DNA of 64,000 nt from Manduca sexta (Eukaryota; Arthropoda; Insecta; Lepidoptera; Sphingidae), in assembly GCF_014839805.1 (NCBI RefSeq), contig NC_051115.1:1362600-1426599 (forward strand), read 5' to 3'. The translations under genes were made by a program, and so were the position numbers. The notes beneath the pieces are model-generated. The model was not told the origin of the DNA, did no database searches, and worked only from the letters and a program-made list of their open reading frames with translations. Of the stretch, positions 12,151 to 23,408 are shown piece by piece; the stretch's first letter is position 1; every line of letters begins with the position of its first letter.

Positions 12151-12457
12151 AGTGGCGATAGCCTAGTTGGTTGTGGAACGGACTGCCGAGACGAATGTCC
12201 GCAGGTTCAAAACCCAAACACACCTCAGACTTTTCTAAAATTGTGTGTATTCTTTGTGATTTTCGCTTGCTTTCACTGTGAAGGAAAACATCGTAAGGAA
12301 ACCTGCACACCTGAGAAGTTCTTTATAGGAATTTTCGAAGGTGCGTGAAGTCTACCAATGCGCACTACAGCGTGGTGGACTAAGGCCTAATCCCTCTCAG
12401 TAGTAGGAGGCCTGTGCCCAACAGTGGGACTGTATAATATAGGGATAATATTATAAT
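12151..12457 (+). repeat. SINE family B copy, full length
   Basis: It begins GTGGCGATAGCCTAGTTGG and has the B-box-like GGTTCAAAAC. It directly abuts the hAT-like MITE at 12002-12142. Confidence 0.75.
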
Positions 12458-12562
12458 GTAAGCCAATTTCATAAAGCTTTCTAGAGGTGAAAACTGGAAA
12501 CGCGAAGTGAAAATAACAGATTTTTATCGCATATAAGTACCTACATAAAATTAACCCATTTA

Positions 12563-12715
12563 CCAGCGGAATGTTTGCCGGCAAACATGACAGTTACATG
12601 ACATTACGCGTGTCACGGAAAAATAACCTTATTACGTAGTAAATAATAAGGTTATATTCCCGTGACACGCGTAATGTCATGTAGCTGTCATGTTTGCCGG
12701 CAAACATTCCGCTGG
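12563..12715. mobile_element. Mariner-like foldback MITE, 153 bp
   Basis: The TIRs start CCAGCGGAATGTTTGCCGG and run about 60 bp. TA lies directly outside both ends (12561-12562, 12716-12717). The arms contain the inner palindrome TTTGCCGGCAAA. A TA duplication fits the Tc1/mariner superfamily. No transposase is present. Confidence 0.7.
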
Positions 12716-13084
12716 TATGCATCGGAATGATTTTTATGCAGGTGTTATTAAAAACATCTGCTATATATCGAAAATATGTTCTTATATTTATATAACCAAA
12801 ATACCGGTGACCAGAGAAACCATATTTTGCCGCATCACCTGCTCGATATACAGCTGATGAAATTACAATCGTTTTTTTTTTCGATCCATCGCGAAAACCA
12901 ACGTAAACAAAGTTTTATTAACTTGCTTACTAATTAATGATGACATCAATATTCATGTGAAAAAAAAAAAAAACTTTTGATTGCCAGCCTTAAAAAGTAT
13001 AACACCAATAACGTAGTTGAACAAACTTTAATTTGGAGAAGGTGAGGGGGGGGGGGGTTAAACTCCTATTTATTCTTATATACA

Positions 13085-13150
13085 ATAATTTTTTGCCCGA
13101 CCCGGGATTCGAACCCTGAGCTCCTAGATAGTAAGTAGTACTTGTATTAT
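13085..13150 (-). repeat. tRNA-like SINE fragment
   Basis: The minus strand carries a B-box-like GGGTTCGAATCCCGGG without an intact A box or cloverleaf. It is a SINE remnant, not a tRNA gene. A 12-13-nt G run lies just upstream, at about 13046-13058. Confidence 0.45.
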
Positions 13151-13989
13151 AAACAATTACAAGGACACTGCCAAAGCTGTCTTAGATCTACAATTAGTTG
13201 TAAATAAATATTTTAAGAATTTCGAAGGTATGTCAAGTCAGCCCGCAACAGCGTGGTGAGCAGTCTCAGAAGAGGCCCCTACGGATACAGGTATACATAA
13301 AGTAGCATACCTCTTAATTTTAGTACGAATAGTCAAACCGTGTTTGGATACGTGACAAAACCAGTTCCATCGAACAAGGTCATCGACTAACATATTCATA
13401 TTGTGTGGTTGAAACTTAAAAACAACGTGATTTACTAACGAATCTACTATAACATCAAAAGCGTGAAAGTTTGAAGATATTTTGATGTTATTTAAGATAA
13501 TATTTTTCAGATTTTTTTAATAAACAACCCGAATTTCAATCTTAAATCCGATTCCGAAAATCCAAACAAAATAACTTTTGTAAACATGAATAAAAACTTT
13601 GTTCTGATTGGTCCATTTTAGAGGTCGAAAAAAGCGGTAGGAATCCGTTTTTGAACATGGCGGTTAGCAATGAAGGGATATTATAGATGGTTGAAAAGCT
13701 AATTGACACCGACATTTTCTCCTCATAAAAAATTCCGGAAGTTATGCTTAGTTAAAACACAAATTTACTCGATCAGCTGTAAGTCAAGCCGCCATCTTGC
13801 CACGTTCAAACTAGGAACCGTTGATGTTTTTGATAGCTATTTAAGCAATTCTTAACCACCTCTTAACACTAAAACAAGTTTATAAGTAAGACTGTTTGTC
13901 TCTAAAAATTTAGGCATAGATTTGTATGCCGCGGTAACGAGCTTATCGCTATAAAGATCATAATCAAATTTGGAAAAAGCATATCCAAA

Positions 13990-14260
13990 TCTATATATAT
14001 AAAAATGAATCCCTATTTCCCTTTATCACACCATCACGCGTCAACGGCTGGACAGAGTTCACTATTTTTTGGTTGGGGTTGTTTTTGTCAGAAGAAGGTT
14101 CTTATGAAAGAAAAAAATCAAACAATTGCGCGGAAAATTAGAAAACTTAACGAAAATATTAATTTTATATGACCGTCAATTGTTTGAAATAACTGTGAGC
14201 GATTGACAGAATGCGCGCTGCAAATTCATAGTTAAGACGGGACAACGTCTGTCGGGTCAA
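13990..14260 (+). mobile_element. Helitron-like non-autonomous element, family A (3' terminus lost)
   Basis: It starts TCTATATATATAAAAATGAA. Near the 3' end is the hairpin AGACGGGACAACGTCT followed by GTCGGGTCA. The CTAG end is missing here but present in the copies at 40361 and 43764. A 5' TC, a hairpin and a 3' CTAG are Helitron hallmarks. Confidence 0.55.
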
Positions 14261-16156
14261 TTATAAATTTCGAATAGACAGCTTCTAAAACTGCGTGCTA
14301 TGGATAGCTTAGGGTTTTGCTGGGGTCACCGCCTCACTGACGCCACTGTTTTCCTACATAACTTGGCACTTGAAGTAGTCTAGACTGTCACGCCAGACTA
14401 ATATCGAACATAGACGGCTAGACGTATCAATTTGTACTAACCTAGTTCATCTGTCCTTTGTAAAGATGTTACATTACTGACAAGGCTGTAGGTTTTATGA
14501 TTCCTTTGCTTGGAGATTTTAAAAAAATATAAGATCGAGGTTTTTTGTGTATCTTATGACTTGGCAGCGTGGTCTTTGACCTTAGCCGGTTCTTCATGGA
14601 ACGAATTAAAAAGGGTTTATTTATGTCTTACCAATAAATTAACACTTTCCAAGTTCCGAAAGTAGTAAAAATAAACTTGTTTTCTCTTATAGAGTACTCA
14701 CCAAAATTTAAATGACCTGATTTAAAATTGGCATAATGTACAATTGTCATAAAAAAATATAAAAAAAAACTATTGTAAATATACGTGGTACGGCAGTATC
14801 CAGCTGAAAGAGAGATGCCGTTACTGGTATTTGTTTTTCTTTTCTTTTAAATTAGCAACTTTTTGAATTAAAATCGAATTTTTGCTCATTGATATTCTAT
14901 TTTATATTCTGTTAATAAAAAGTTCACATTAACATAAAATTATTTTGAATATGAGATGTTTTTACTAATGGAAAATATAGACCTTATAGACTAGAACGAA
15001 TTTGGTATACCTACTCGGCTCCTTTTCGCCCATACTGTGGTTGGATCCTTTTTGCGCACCTACGTCCAATTAATCTAAATACTTATTTTTATGTATAGAC
15101 GTTGTTATTGTTTTAATGCCAGCAATAAATATCTTTTTTCCGAATTTATCTACACAAAAATATCAAATAATATAATAACCAGAGCCTCTAACCAGATTAT
15201 AAGCTTCATGTAGCCAACCATCAAGTACAGATTAGCATTTTCGACCTTAAAAACGTGTTAGATTATTCACAGAGAAATCACTTCCTTTGCAAACGTTTGC
15301 CTTGAGTTATGACCTCATGCTATGACATTGAGGTATCTAGAACCGTTAGTCCAATAATCTATGGTACTTATCGATTTGATGACTTCAGCTGTTGAATTGT
15401 ATTTCTTAGGCAAAACAAACATGATTTATTGCTATTTTTTTATTAGAAAAATAAACAGAAGCTTATTTATACATTTTAATAAAAACTCATTATAAAAGCT
15501 TTAGTACTGTGTTGATACATATTTAAAAATAATTTTAAATTGTTAAAAGGAAAATGTGTCTATTGTATTCCATTTTAGAATTAAAAATCTCTTACACGAG
15601 TATTATACGTTAAACATTCCTTCTCATAAAAAACTCTTCGTTCTACACATAACCTCCTTTGTTAAAAACCGTGGTAGAAAAGTAGTTTTTATTACAAAAT
15701 GGCCGCCGCGCCGTGTCGCCATGCGTTATCGGTATTCGGCACAATAATCAACCTACGCACTCGCTAACTCGTTCCGCCACGTAAAAAACAATAGCAGGGC
15801 TGCCGCCAATTAACAGAATACTTCCGTATTACAATACCATGCTTATAGAGGGGCTTTGATATGAATAGAAGGGGCCTATGTTATATGCGGCTATTTTTTT
15901 TTATTATTTACTATGTGGGTAATATCTTACAGAACTGGCATTGGCTGTACGTCGGCAATCAATTAACAAGAACGATTGAATGGAAGGATTTATTATCTAA
16001 GCTTGTAGTTTAAAAAAAATGTTTGAATATCTTTATTCACTATGCTTGTCTTTGCCTTCGCAATAAAAAGGGAAAAGCAAAATTTAAAAAAAAATCACTA
16101 TGCTTGTAGTTTAAAAAATAATATGTTTGAATTTAGAATGTATTTGGTTCGAAAAA
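14261..16156. other. Intergenic, nothing coding
   Basis: AT-rich. The only GC-richer spot is around 15695-15735 (AAAATGGCCGCCGCGCCG), which is YY1-like. The open frame at 15556 starts at GTG and looks like chance. Confidence 0.5.
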
Positions 16157-16426
16157 CTACACACAAAATAGAACAAAAGCTTCATTGTCTATGGTAGTTG
16201 TTTCAACTAATAAACGCGAGTCTGCGTAAATTTTGGGTGTCGGTACCGTTGAATGGATTTGGTTAACAAAGGGACTTTTGTGGGCAAATAACTTTAAAGG
16301 GTGTGGTGGCGCGGGAACACGACTCAAATATGTTTTAGGGAATGATTTTCTCATGTCCCGGGATGATGGACAAGTTTCTTGCACATGTGTTTTAATGCAG
16401 CTGTTAGAAAACTTATGAGAAGGCAA
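16157..16426 (-). other. Open frame of 89 codons, doubtful
   Basis: The open frame has balanced composition (for example RDMRKSFPKTYLSRVPAPP) and ends in TAG. It starts at TTG, but an internal acceptor-like ttttctaacag at about 16410 could make it a terminal exon. Its 5' end overlaps the 102-bp tandem array. No motif or homologue is recognised. Confidence 0.15.
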
Positions 16427-16755
16427 CGGTTTTTTTTATTCAGTTTAAAAACATTAGATGTATTAGTTTCGTGCACATAATTTAGTTATTAATGCAGTTG
16501 TTACAATCGCTTATGAGAAAGCAACGCAGTTTTTTCATTCGGTTTAAAAACATCATTAGATGTATTAGTTTCGTGTACATAATTTAGTTATTAATGCAGT
16601 TGTTACAAACGCTTATGAGAAGGCAACGGATTTTTTTCATTCGGTTTAAAAACATCATTAGATGTATTAGTTTCGTGCACATAATTTAGTTATTAATGCA
16701 TTTGTTACAAATGGTTATGAGAAAGCAACGCAGTTTTTTTCATTCGGTTGTCTAA
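16392..16755. repeat. Tandem array, about 102-bp unit, about 3.6 copies
   Basis: The anchor word TTAATGCA recurs at 16392, 16489, 16591 and 16693 (spacing 97, 102, 102). Each unit contains CTTATGAGAAGGCAACGG-type and ACATCATTAGATGTATTAG-type blocks. Units are about 90-95% alike by eye. Confidence 0.8.
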
Positions 16756-17080
16756 AGACATTAGAGGTCTTCTCAACCATGATTTAGATATTTTCCGAAT
16801 AGAGACAAATCATGAAGTGTATACAGCTTATTTTTGCTTATTCGTTACTCTTAATTCATAAACATATTTAAACGCAAAATATGTTAATTGTAAATGTTAC
16901 TCCATTGTGTTTATTACATGTCGTATATGCTTCATTGGAGATCCTTATATATATAAATAAATAAAAAAAATGGGTGAATTAGTCCCCAAGTCTAAATCAG
17001 GCATGATAATGCGAAGTAACATTGTCAAAGAAGAACGCAACAGTCTTTGCTGACTGTAAATACATAAAGGTACCTCACGC

Positions 17081-17246
17081 CAGTGGCGAATGGTGAAATT
17101 TTTCAAAAGGGAACCCGGAAAAACATATAAGTACTTACTATACATAAATATAGTCTGCAAATCGTTCTAATGCTAACTAGATTTTACATAAATTACAAAA
17201 AGGAAGCCAGCAGGAATAAGATTAAAATATAGATCCTTCGCTATTG
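17081..17246. mobile_element. hAT-like MITE, degenerate
   Basis: It starts CAGTGGCGAATGG and ends CCTTCGCTATTG. Flanks CCTCACGC and AGTCACGC share 6 of 8 bases. The same family is at 12002 and 58374. Confidence 0.45.
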
Positions 17247-18284
17247 AGTCACGCACTCTTAAATGAGACCAAGTGTCTAGTGTGTCTGTCATCGACAAAA
17301 CTTAACAGTGAAATTTTCTGTTACTTTTACTTAAATTAGGACATTTATATTATACCTTCTATTAGCTTGTACTCATCAAACAAATAATATTGTTACAGCG
17401 ATATAATATAATATATTTTAAACATGTACACAAAAGGTATAAATTGTTAATAGGAGCCATCTCGCGCTCATTGTAAACACTAAAATTAACCGTGGCCATT
17501 TTTACTTTTTTGCTTGTCAGTCAGTCCAAAATAAAAATGTCAGTTCATAGTCAATACTGCGTTTAATTTAATAAAACGAAATAACGATTTCATACAGTGG
17601 TCAATTCGGACCCGAAACATTGGTCCTTCGAGCCGGATATTGAAAAGATTAAAGAATTGTAACTTATAAAATGGCTTTAGCTTCTTATATTTAGTAAATG
17701 AGTATAGGTAACAGACGCCTTTCTGTTTATTATGAAAGTGCAGATGTTTCTAGACGTTAAACAACATGCCAAGAACGCTTGTCAATATTATGAAGCTGTT
17801 CGAAAATAACCCAACTAAATATACGTGTGAGGTCAGGTCAAAAAACTAATATGTGGGCAGAATTTTAATGACATTGTAACGACCGTGTGAGGTGAAGCAA
17901 TAAGACTTCCGTGCTGTTCGTCAAGGGGTATATAGCTTATAGATATTCTCCTTAGGTAGCTTATGGATCTCTTTGGGCTTCAAAAAGAATTTCCAAGAAG
18001 TTTGTTAGTATTAATCGGACGCAGTCTAACATGTTTATTTTTGCCACGGGGAGCGCTGCTCTTTTCCTTCCTCTACTTATTGTGATGTGTGACTGCGAGC
18101 GTGTATTTTCCAATATATACAACTGTTTTCCATTGAACACCGTACAAAATTAAATTCTTTCAGTCACTTTTCCGTAGAATTAAGATATACCATAGTTACT
18201 ATTTGATCTGTATGAGCAAATATAGTGAAAACCGGTACATTGAAGGAACTAACAAATCTGGCCCGTATATCTGATAGCCGTTAT

Positions 18285-18388
18285 AAACGGTACTCACTTT
18301 GTATGCATTTATTTAAAGGGAGCTTACTATTTAATCGTTATAAACGATGCGTCGCTATAACCGGAGTCGTTATAACAGGTTTCTACTG
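18285..18388 (-). mobile_element. pogo/Tigger-like element terminus
   Basis: On the minus strand the end reads CAGTAGAAACCTGTTATAAC followed by GACTCCGGTTATAGCGACG, with TA directly outside (18389-18390). TIRs of pogo-type Tc1/mariner elements look like this. I could not find the opposite end or any transposase. Confidence 0.4.
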
Positions 18389-18391
18389 TAT

Positions 18392-18600
18392 AAATAAATA
18401 AAAATAAAATAAATAAAAATGCTTTATTCATCACGTAGGCGAACATAGTTGCACTTATGATAAGTCAAGGTACATGAGAACATATAATTATTACTTAATT
18501 AAATTAGCTTATATAAAAAAAGACAATTTATATTGAAAATAAAATAAATGAAAAATATACTTAGTAAACAAAGAAGCCAGCGCGGGCTGGCAGGGAAGAT
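18392..18600. repeat. Interspersed repeat family I copy
   Basis: A TAAATAAA-rich head is followed by AATGCTTTATTCATCACGTA, GAACATAGTTGCACTTATGA and a TAATTAAATTAGCTTATAT block. A second copy is at 43632-43765. Confidence 0.55.
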
Positions 18601-20490
18601 TTATCAATGTATTACAATCATACATTTTTTATAACTTTGTTCTATAGAAGCAGTAATTTAATTATATCATTTGATAGTTGCTAAAAACATTGCGTAAACA
18701 ACTCTAAGCGCAATGACCTTGGCAAGACGTCAAAACAAATAAAATCCGCGGTAAACAGGGCTGTTTGTCTGCGACTGCTTTAGCTTTTGGCATGGAAGAA
18801 AAAACATTGGAACACTTCAAAGATTAGATATTTCGTCTGCCAATAGCATAGCTCGTTGTATAAAGGTTTAATCATTTCATCAGAAAGACTTTACTAGTAA
18901 AACGTGTATAAAAGTTAAGTCCTTGCTATTGTTAATTGGACACACTATTTTTCGTTAATAAGTCGTAAAGATATACTTTTTTTTATTTATACTACCATTT
19001 TACCATGTCACTAGCACGTTAAAAAACAACAAAAAAACCTATTCGAAATTTAAAAGTGAAACTACATTGTGCAAGCCATTGCCATAGCGACGCATCTGCG
19101 CGCGCAGCCTCCGTACAAGGCCAACCACGAGGTGCCTACGTGACGCGCGAGGAGTGAGGACTCGAGAATTAGGTCGTACGGTCGACGATTTCTATTTGGT
19201 AACGGGGTGTTTATGGTTTGTAATAATACTGACCAGTACAACCATAGACCGATGTTGTTTATGCTTTTACTGTCGAATTTAAAAAAAGAATAACTACTTA
19301 TCTATTGTGTATTTGTAGACGCGCTTAACGTCACGTATGCCTTACAAAATTCCAAATGTCATTTGTTTTATTGTCTGCGTATTATTTGGCATCGATTTTG
19401 TCAATACCAAAAATAATTATACAAACTTAAATGTTTATTATTATGTCTGTAATTTTAGTATAGCTTGAACCTTCTTATGTAAATGCAAAGGAAAGTAATT
19501 CCATATTCGCCTTTGCTAATTCACGTAAAATAACAGTTATGCTTTCAACTTATCAAAATAAATAAATCAATATTAGATCACGAAATAAACACGCCTATGT
19601 TATGTACCTGTGTTTTTTTCCTATGCTCGAATTACTTCCTCAATATTGTTGATTTAATAATAATGATGAATATGCTAACAGATAATAAGGTAATGAGACA
19701 GAATAAACAATGACATACCGATATTACTATGTTGCGTCATGTATTATCTCACAAAAATAGAATACAATATGGAGTCCCTTTGACAGATAAAATGGTGTGT
19801 AAAGAAGCAATTAGTTAAGTAGGTATAACCGTTGTATTGGTTTGTTGGTGACATTTTTTATTCTATAACATTCTGATCAGCGATGTTCTTTTGCCACGAA
19901 AAAAAAAATTAAGGTCAATTAAAAAAAAATAATGGAACAAGTTAGTTTTCTATTCATCCATCGTAAGTGTCGACTGCAGAGTGACCTTTCTTAAACATGT
20001 GTTATCAAATTTGATGCCAAGAATTCAGATAATTCCAAAATCAAATCGTAACTTTTTTATTATTACATTAGCAAAGGACGTAGAATTATTCAGCCTTTAT
20101 CTAACTAGCATTTTTGAGAGAAAAAAAATGTAAATGTCCGAATATGTCTGTTGAAACGTTTCATTCCTTTGAAGCAAAGACGGACAATAGTCTTCGCAAA
20201 TAGTTAGAATTCAAAGTGTCACATCTTTCGAAAACTGATTAGAAGTCGATAGCCAATGCGTGTGAAACATTGCGTGTACCTACTTTAGCAAATAAAAGCC
20301 GGCCAAGTGCGATAGGATTCGTGCATCGAAGGTTCCGTACCAAACTCCGTGTCATTATTATTTAAAATATCCGCCGTAACACATGTTCTCTCAAAACAGC
20401 CCTTTATAACTGATTCAAAGATTAGTTCTTTCCAAATCGATTAATATAGACAGAGAGTGCGTGGGCGCCGCTCCGGGTGCCCTGCAAGGA
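18601..20490. other. Intergenic with one GC-rich patch
   Basis: The patch at about 19080-19190 is rich in CpG (GACGCATCTGCGCGCGCAGC) and contains ACGTGACGCGCG. No clear ORF spans it. It may be regulatory. The remainder is featureless AT-rich DNA. Confidence 0.4.
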
Positions 20491-20493
20491 TAT

Positions 20494-20648
20494 TTAGGTA
20501 ATTTATAATATACCCTAAAATTATATGATTATAGTTGAAATTTTAATAATGGAGCTATTAAAGACTTTGGTTAGGTAATGTATAATATACCCTAAAATTA
20601 TATGATTATAGTTGAAATTTCAATAATGGAGCTACTAAAGACTTTGGT
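20494..20648. repeat. Tandem duplication, 77-bp unit, 2 copies
   Basis: TTAGGTAAT starts at 20494 and 20571. Each unit runs through TATACCCTAAAATTATATGA to AAAGACTTTGG. The copies differ at only a few bases. Confidence 0.8.
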
Positions 20649-20649
20649 A

Positions 20650-22325
20650 TGACAAGAATATAGCGGCACGTGTGAATATCGATTTACAATTGACGTCATT
20701 TTCCGCTTACGTGCAATGATGCCGATTACTTGATATACCTTCCCATCAGTGGAACCCGAGACTGTTTTAAAAAGCTATCGCAATTGTTTTAAACCAGTTT
20801 TAAGATAATATAGAGCGGACATTGATTATCATACAAAAATATTGCGCTCATGCGATGATACTCAATCTACCGCAAAACATCAATGTAAAATACTTTACAC
20901 TTTTTCCATATAATGATTTGCACGTTTTTAATGTGAGTATAGCAGATTTTCTGTCAGTATTATTTTTGTATATCTAAAGGCGCTGTGACATCTTGTCACA
21001 CGGACATTTCAAATAAGACAGCGACTATACCAATACGTAATAACTTTTGGAGGAAATATTTAGCCCTGATGCCCGCTCCATAACTATTAACTAACTATAA
21101 TCTTTTACAGATTCGTTACCGATCAATCATGATAAAGTTATTTTCAATACTTACAGAGGAATCATTTTGTTTGGTTTAATCTCTCGACCGATCCGGAGAT
21201 AGCAAATAGAATCAATATCTGATAACTCCGTTGGCACACTTTGTATACGGAATCCAAATAAGCATGCTTAGTGCAGCTAATATTCGCGAACGAAACATTG
21301 ATTCTAATCTTGCGAAAGCTGTTTAAAATTTATTTAACGTTCCGTTTTACGTAATCCATTTGAATAGCTCACACCGTTTAATGTATGTTTCATACAAAAA
21401 TATCTGGACTTTAACATAGATATTTTCGTTCAGTAATGCTTTCATATAGCTATATGTGACAAAGGATAAATAAGATAAATTACAGATTTAAATTACTCAC
21501 AGAAAAAATAAATGCAGTAATCTACTTAAAAATAAAGTTGTACCAATTCTTAACAGTAATTAATGGGTGACAATTACTTATTTTTCTCTAACCGGCTGGT
21601 TAATACTTTTTTTTATTAAAAACCTTCAAAAAGTTTTTAACTCTAAAACTGCGTTGGCATAATACGTTATGTCGGCAGACCCTTATCGCTCATCGCGTGA
21701 ACACTTCGACATCCTAAATATAACTAGGTTCATTGTTCCGATTGCGTAATAGAAATTACTGGATCACGAAACACACTCGAACGTTGGAAACGTGTAGTGT
21801 CAGCCGTTATATTCCATGGCGGCTGGCCAGGTACTAACCGAATATACTTGGTTTTATATATATTGCGTATGAATTTCAAAAAACGAACGTGTATGTTTTT
21901 TTTTTATTTCTTTTTTATTGTGAAATAGGTACATAGCACTACTAAAAAATACACTTATTTCGTTTTTTTAAGGCCAGTGAATTTTTCAAATATAGAATAC
22001 ATTTATTTTGATATTTTTTTTAAATACATATTTGGAAGACAAAGGTATAATGCCCTGTGCATTATAAAACTTAGAACAATATTTTAACTACCTTATCAAT
22101 ATTTGCTAATTGCATATAACTTTGATAATTCTAAATGTCATAAATTTTATCATCTTAACGGTTGAAACCGATGAAATCTGGTTTTATGACCTACATTAAG
22201 AGATAGCCTGCAATATGCGTTCGAATTATTTTATTAAATTATAAAGTCGAATAAACTTTCCGGTAATATTCAAATAAAATAACTGATAATAGTTCCATAT
22301 CAAGCACTTACATTTAAAAATCAAC
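20650..22325. other. Intergenic, nothing recognised
   Basis: AT-rich, with no coding frame and no strong repeat match inside the window. A single ATGGCGGC occurs near 21817. Confidence 0.5.
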
Positions 22326-22539
22326 ATGGCGGATTAAATTTTATTTTTCTCTAAAATATCACTCCGTAAGCCAAAAGATGTTTTTTAAAATCAATATAAG
22401 TATCTATGAAGTCTTCTTGGTTTTCTTTAAAATTCCGTACTATGCCTATTATATCTCGAATGGCTTGAAAGCGCTCAAATTTGTATAAACAGCCGGGCAG
22501 TCGAAAGCCCCGCCCGTGTCCTCCAAAGTAGGTCAAATT

Positions 22540-22590
22540 GCAGATGGCGGCCTTACGCTTGAACGTAGAGGGCCTTTGGCGGGAAATTAT
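22540..22590 (+). promoter_or_regulatory. YY1-like plus E2F-like motif patch
   Basis: AGATGGCGGCC at about 22543 is followed by TTTGGCGGGAAA at 22575. Another ATGGCGG is at 22327. Between them is a minus-strand 61-codon open frame (22351-22536) with no ATG at its head. Confidence 0.3.
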
Positions 22591-23227
22591 TTTTTATATT
22601 TCATTGTACAATGTACAATATTATAACTGTAAAATTAGATTAAGGTACTCAATTTAAGCAAGTAACGTCTTCAATTTTCTAGAAAAAACGTACATCTACT
22701 TATTTTTTGTCAACAAGAGATATGGCGTCGAAGTTCAATATGTAATATTCAATATTCAGACACCAATATAGATTTTATGAAATGGTTATAGAGTAGATTT
22801 TCAAAAAGCATCTTTATTTAGTAAAGATAGTTTTAATTTTTTCCGTTACGTTGTATTGAAATTAAATTTTTTATATTAAAAATAGTCTCTTCCAACGTAC
22901 TTTTTTAATCTACGTTTTATTCGAAATCTAGAAGTGAATTACAATCCTTTTTACGCTAAACTCTATTCGAAATATGATAAAATAAAATAGGTATTTGGCT
23001 GATAAAACATATTTATTAGTCTACAACGCTATCGTCTGCATATTTAAGACAGTTTCATTGTTGATCGCAAGTGTTCCGCGCTCTGTTGGGCCAGGTCGGC
23101 ACTCCAATTATATAATAAAGCATATTTAATGAAAATTAACCTAGTTATTTAAAAAATTACAAACTGCGCAACTGGTGCATGCACTAGTCGCCAAGCAAGT
23201 GTGTAATTACTTGTGTTCCTTGAAGAA

Positions 23228-23408
23228 TATTGTAGCCAGTGTAACTACTGGACATTAGACTTAACATCTCATGTCTCAGAATGGCGAGCGCAGTGGAATA
23301 CCAAACAATACTTTGTAATTCAAGGTGTTGGTGTTTCTACTGTTTAAGGGCGGTCGTATCGCTTACCATCAGGCGAACGGCGAGCTCGTCATTCAAAGCA
23401 ATAAAAAA
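23228..23408 (+). repeat. Repeat family C copy with A tail
   Basis: It runs from TAGCCAGTGTAACTACTGG to CATTCAAAGCAATAAAAAAA. The A tail at the right end gives the orientation. Confidence 0.65.

Noticed and set aside
12153..12225. tRNA gene at the SINE B head
   Set aside because: A- and B-box-like words are present, but there is no cloverleaf, and many copies share a non-tRNA body.
11969..12310. 113-codon minus frame
   Set aside because: It lies entirely within a hAT-like MITE plus a SINE read antisense.
13085..13120. tRNA gene suggested by GGGTTCGAATCCCGGG
   Set aside because: There is only a B box. No acceptor-stem pairing or A box is at the right distance, so it is a SINE remnant.
16392..16755. 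CRISPR-like array
   Set aside because: Units are contiguous with no unique spacers, and the genome is eukaryotic.
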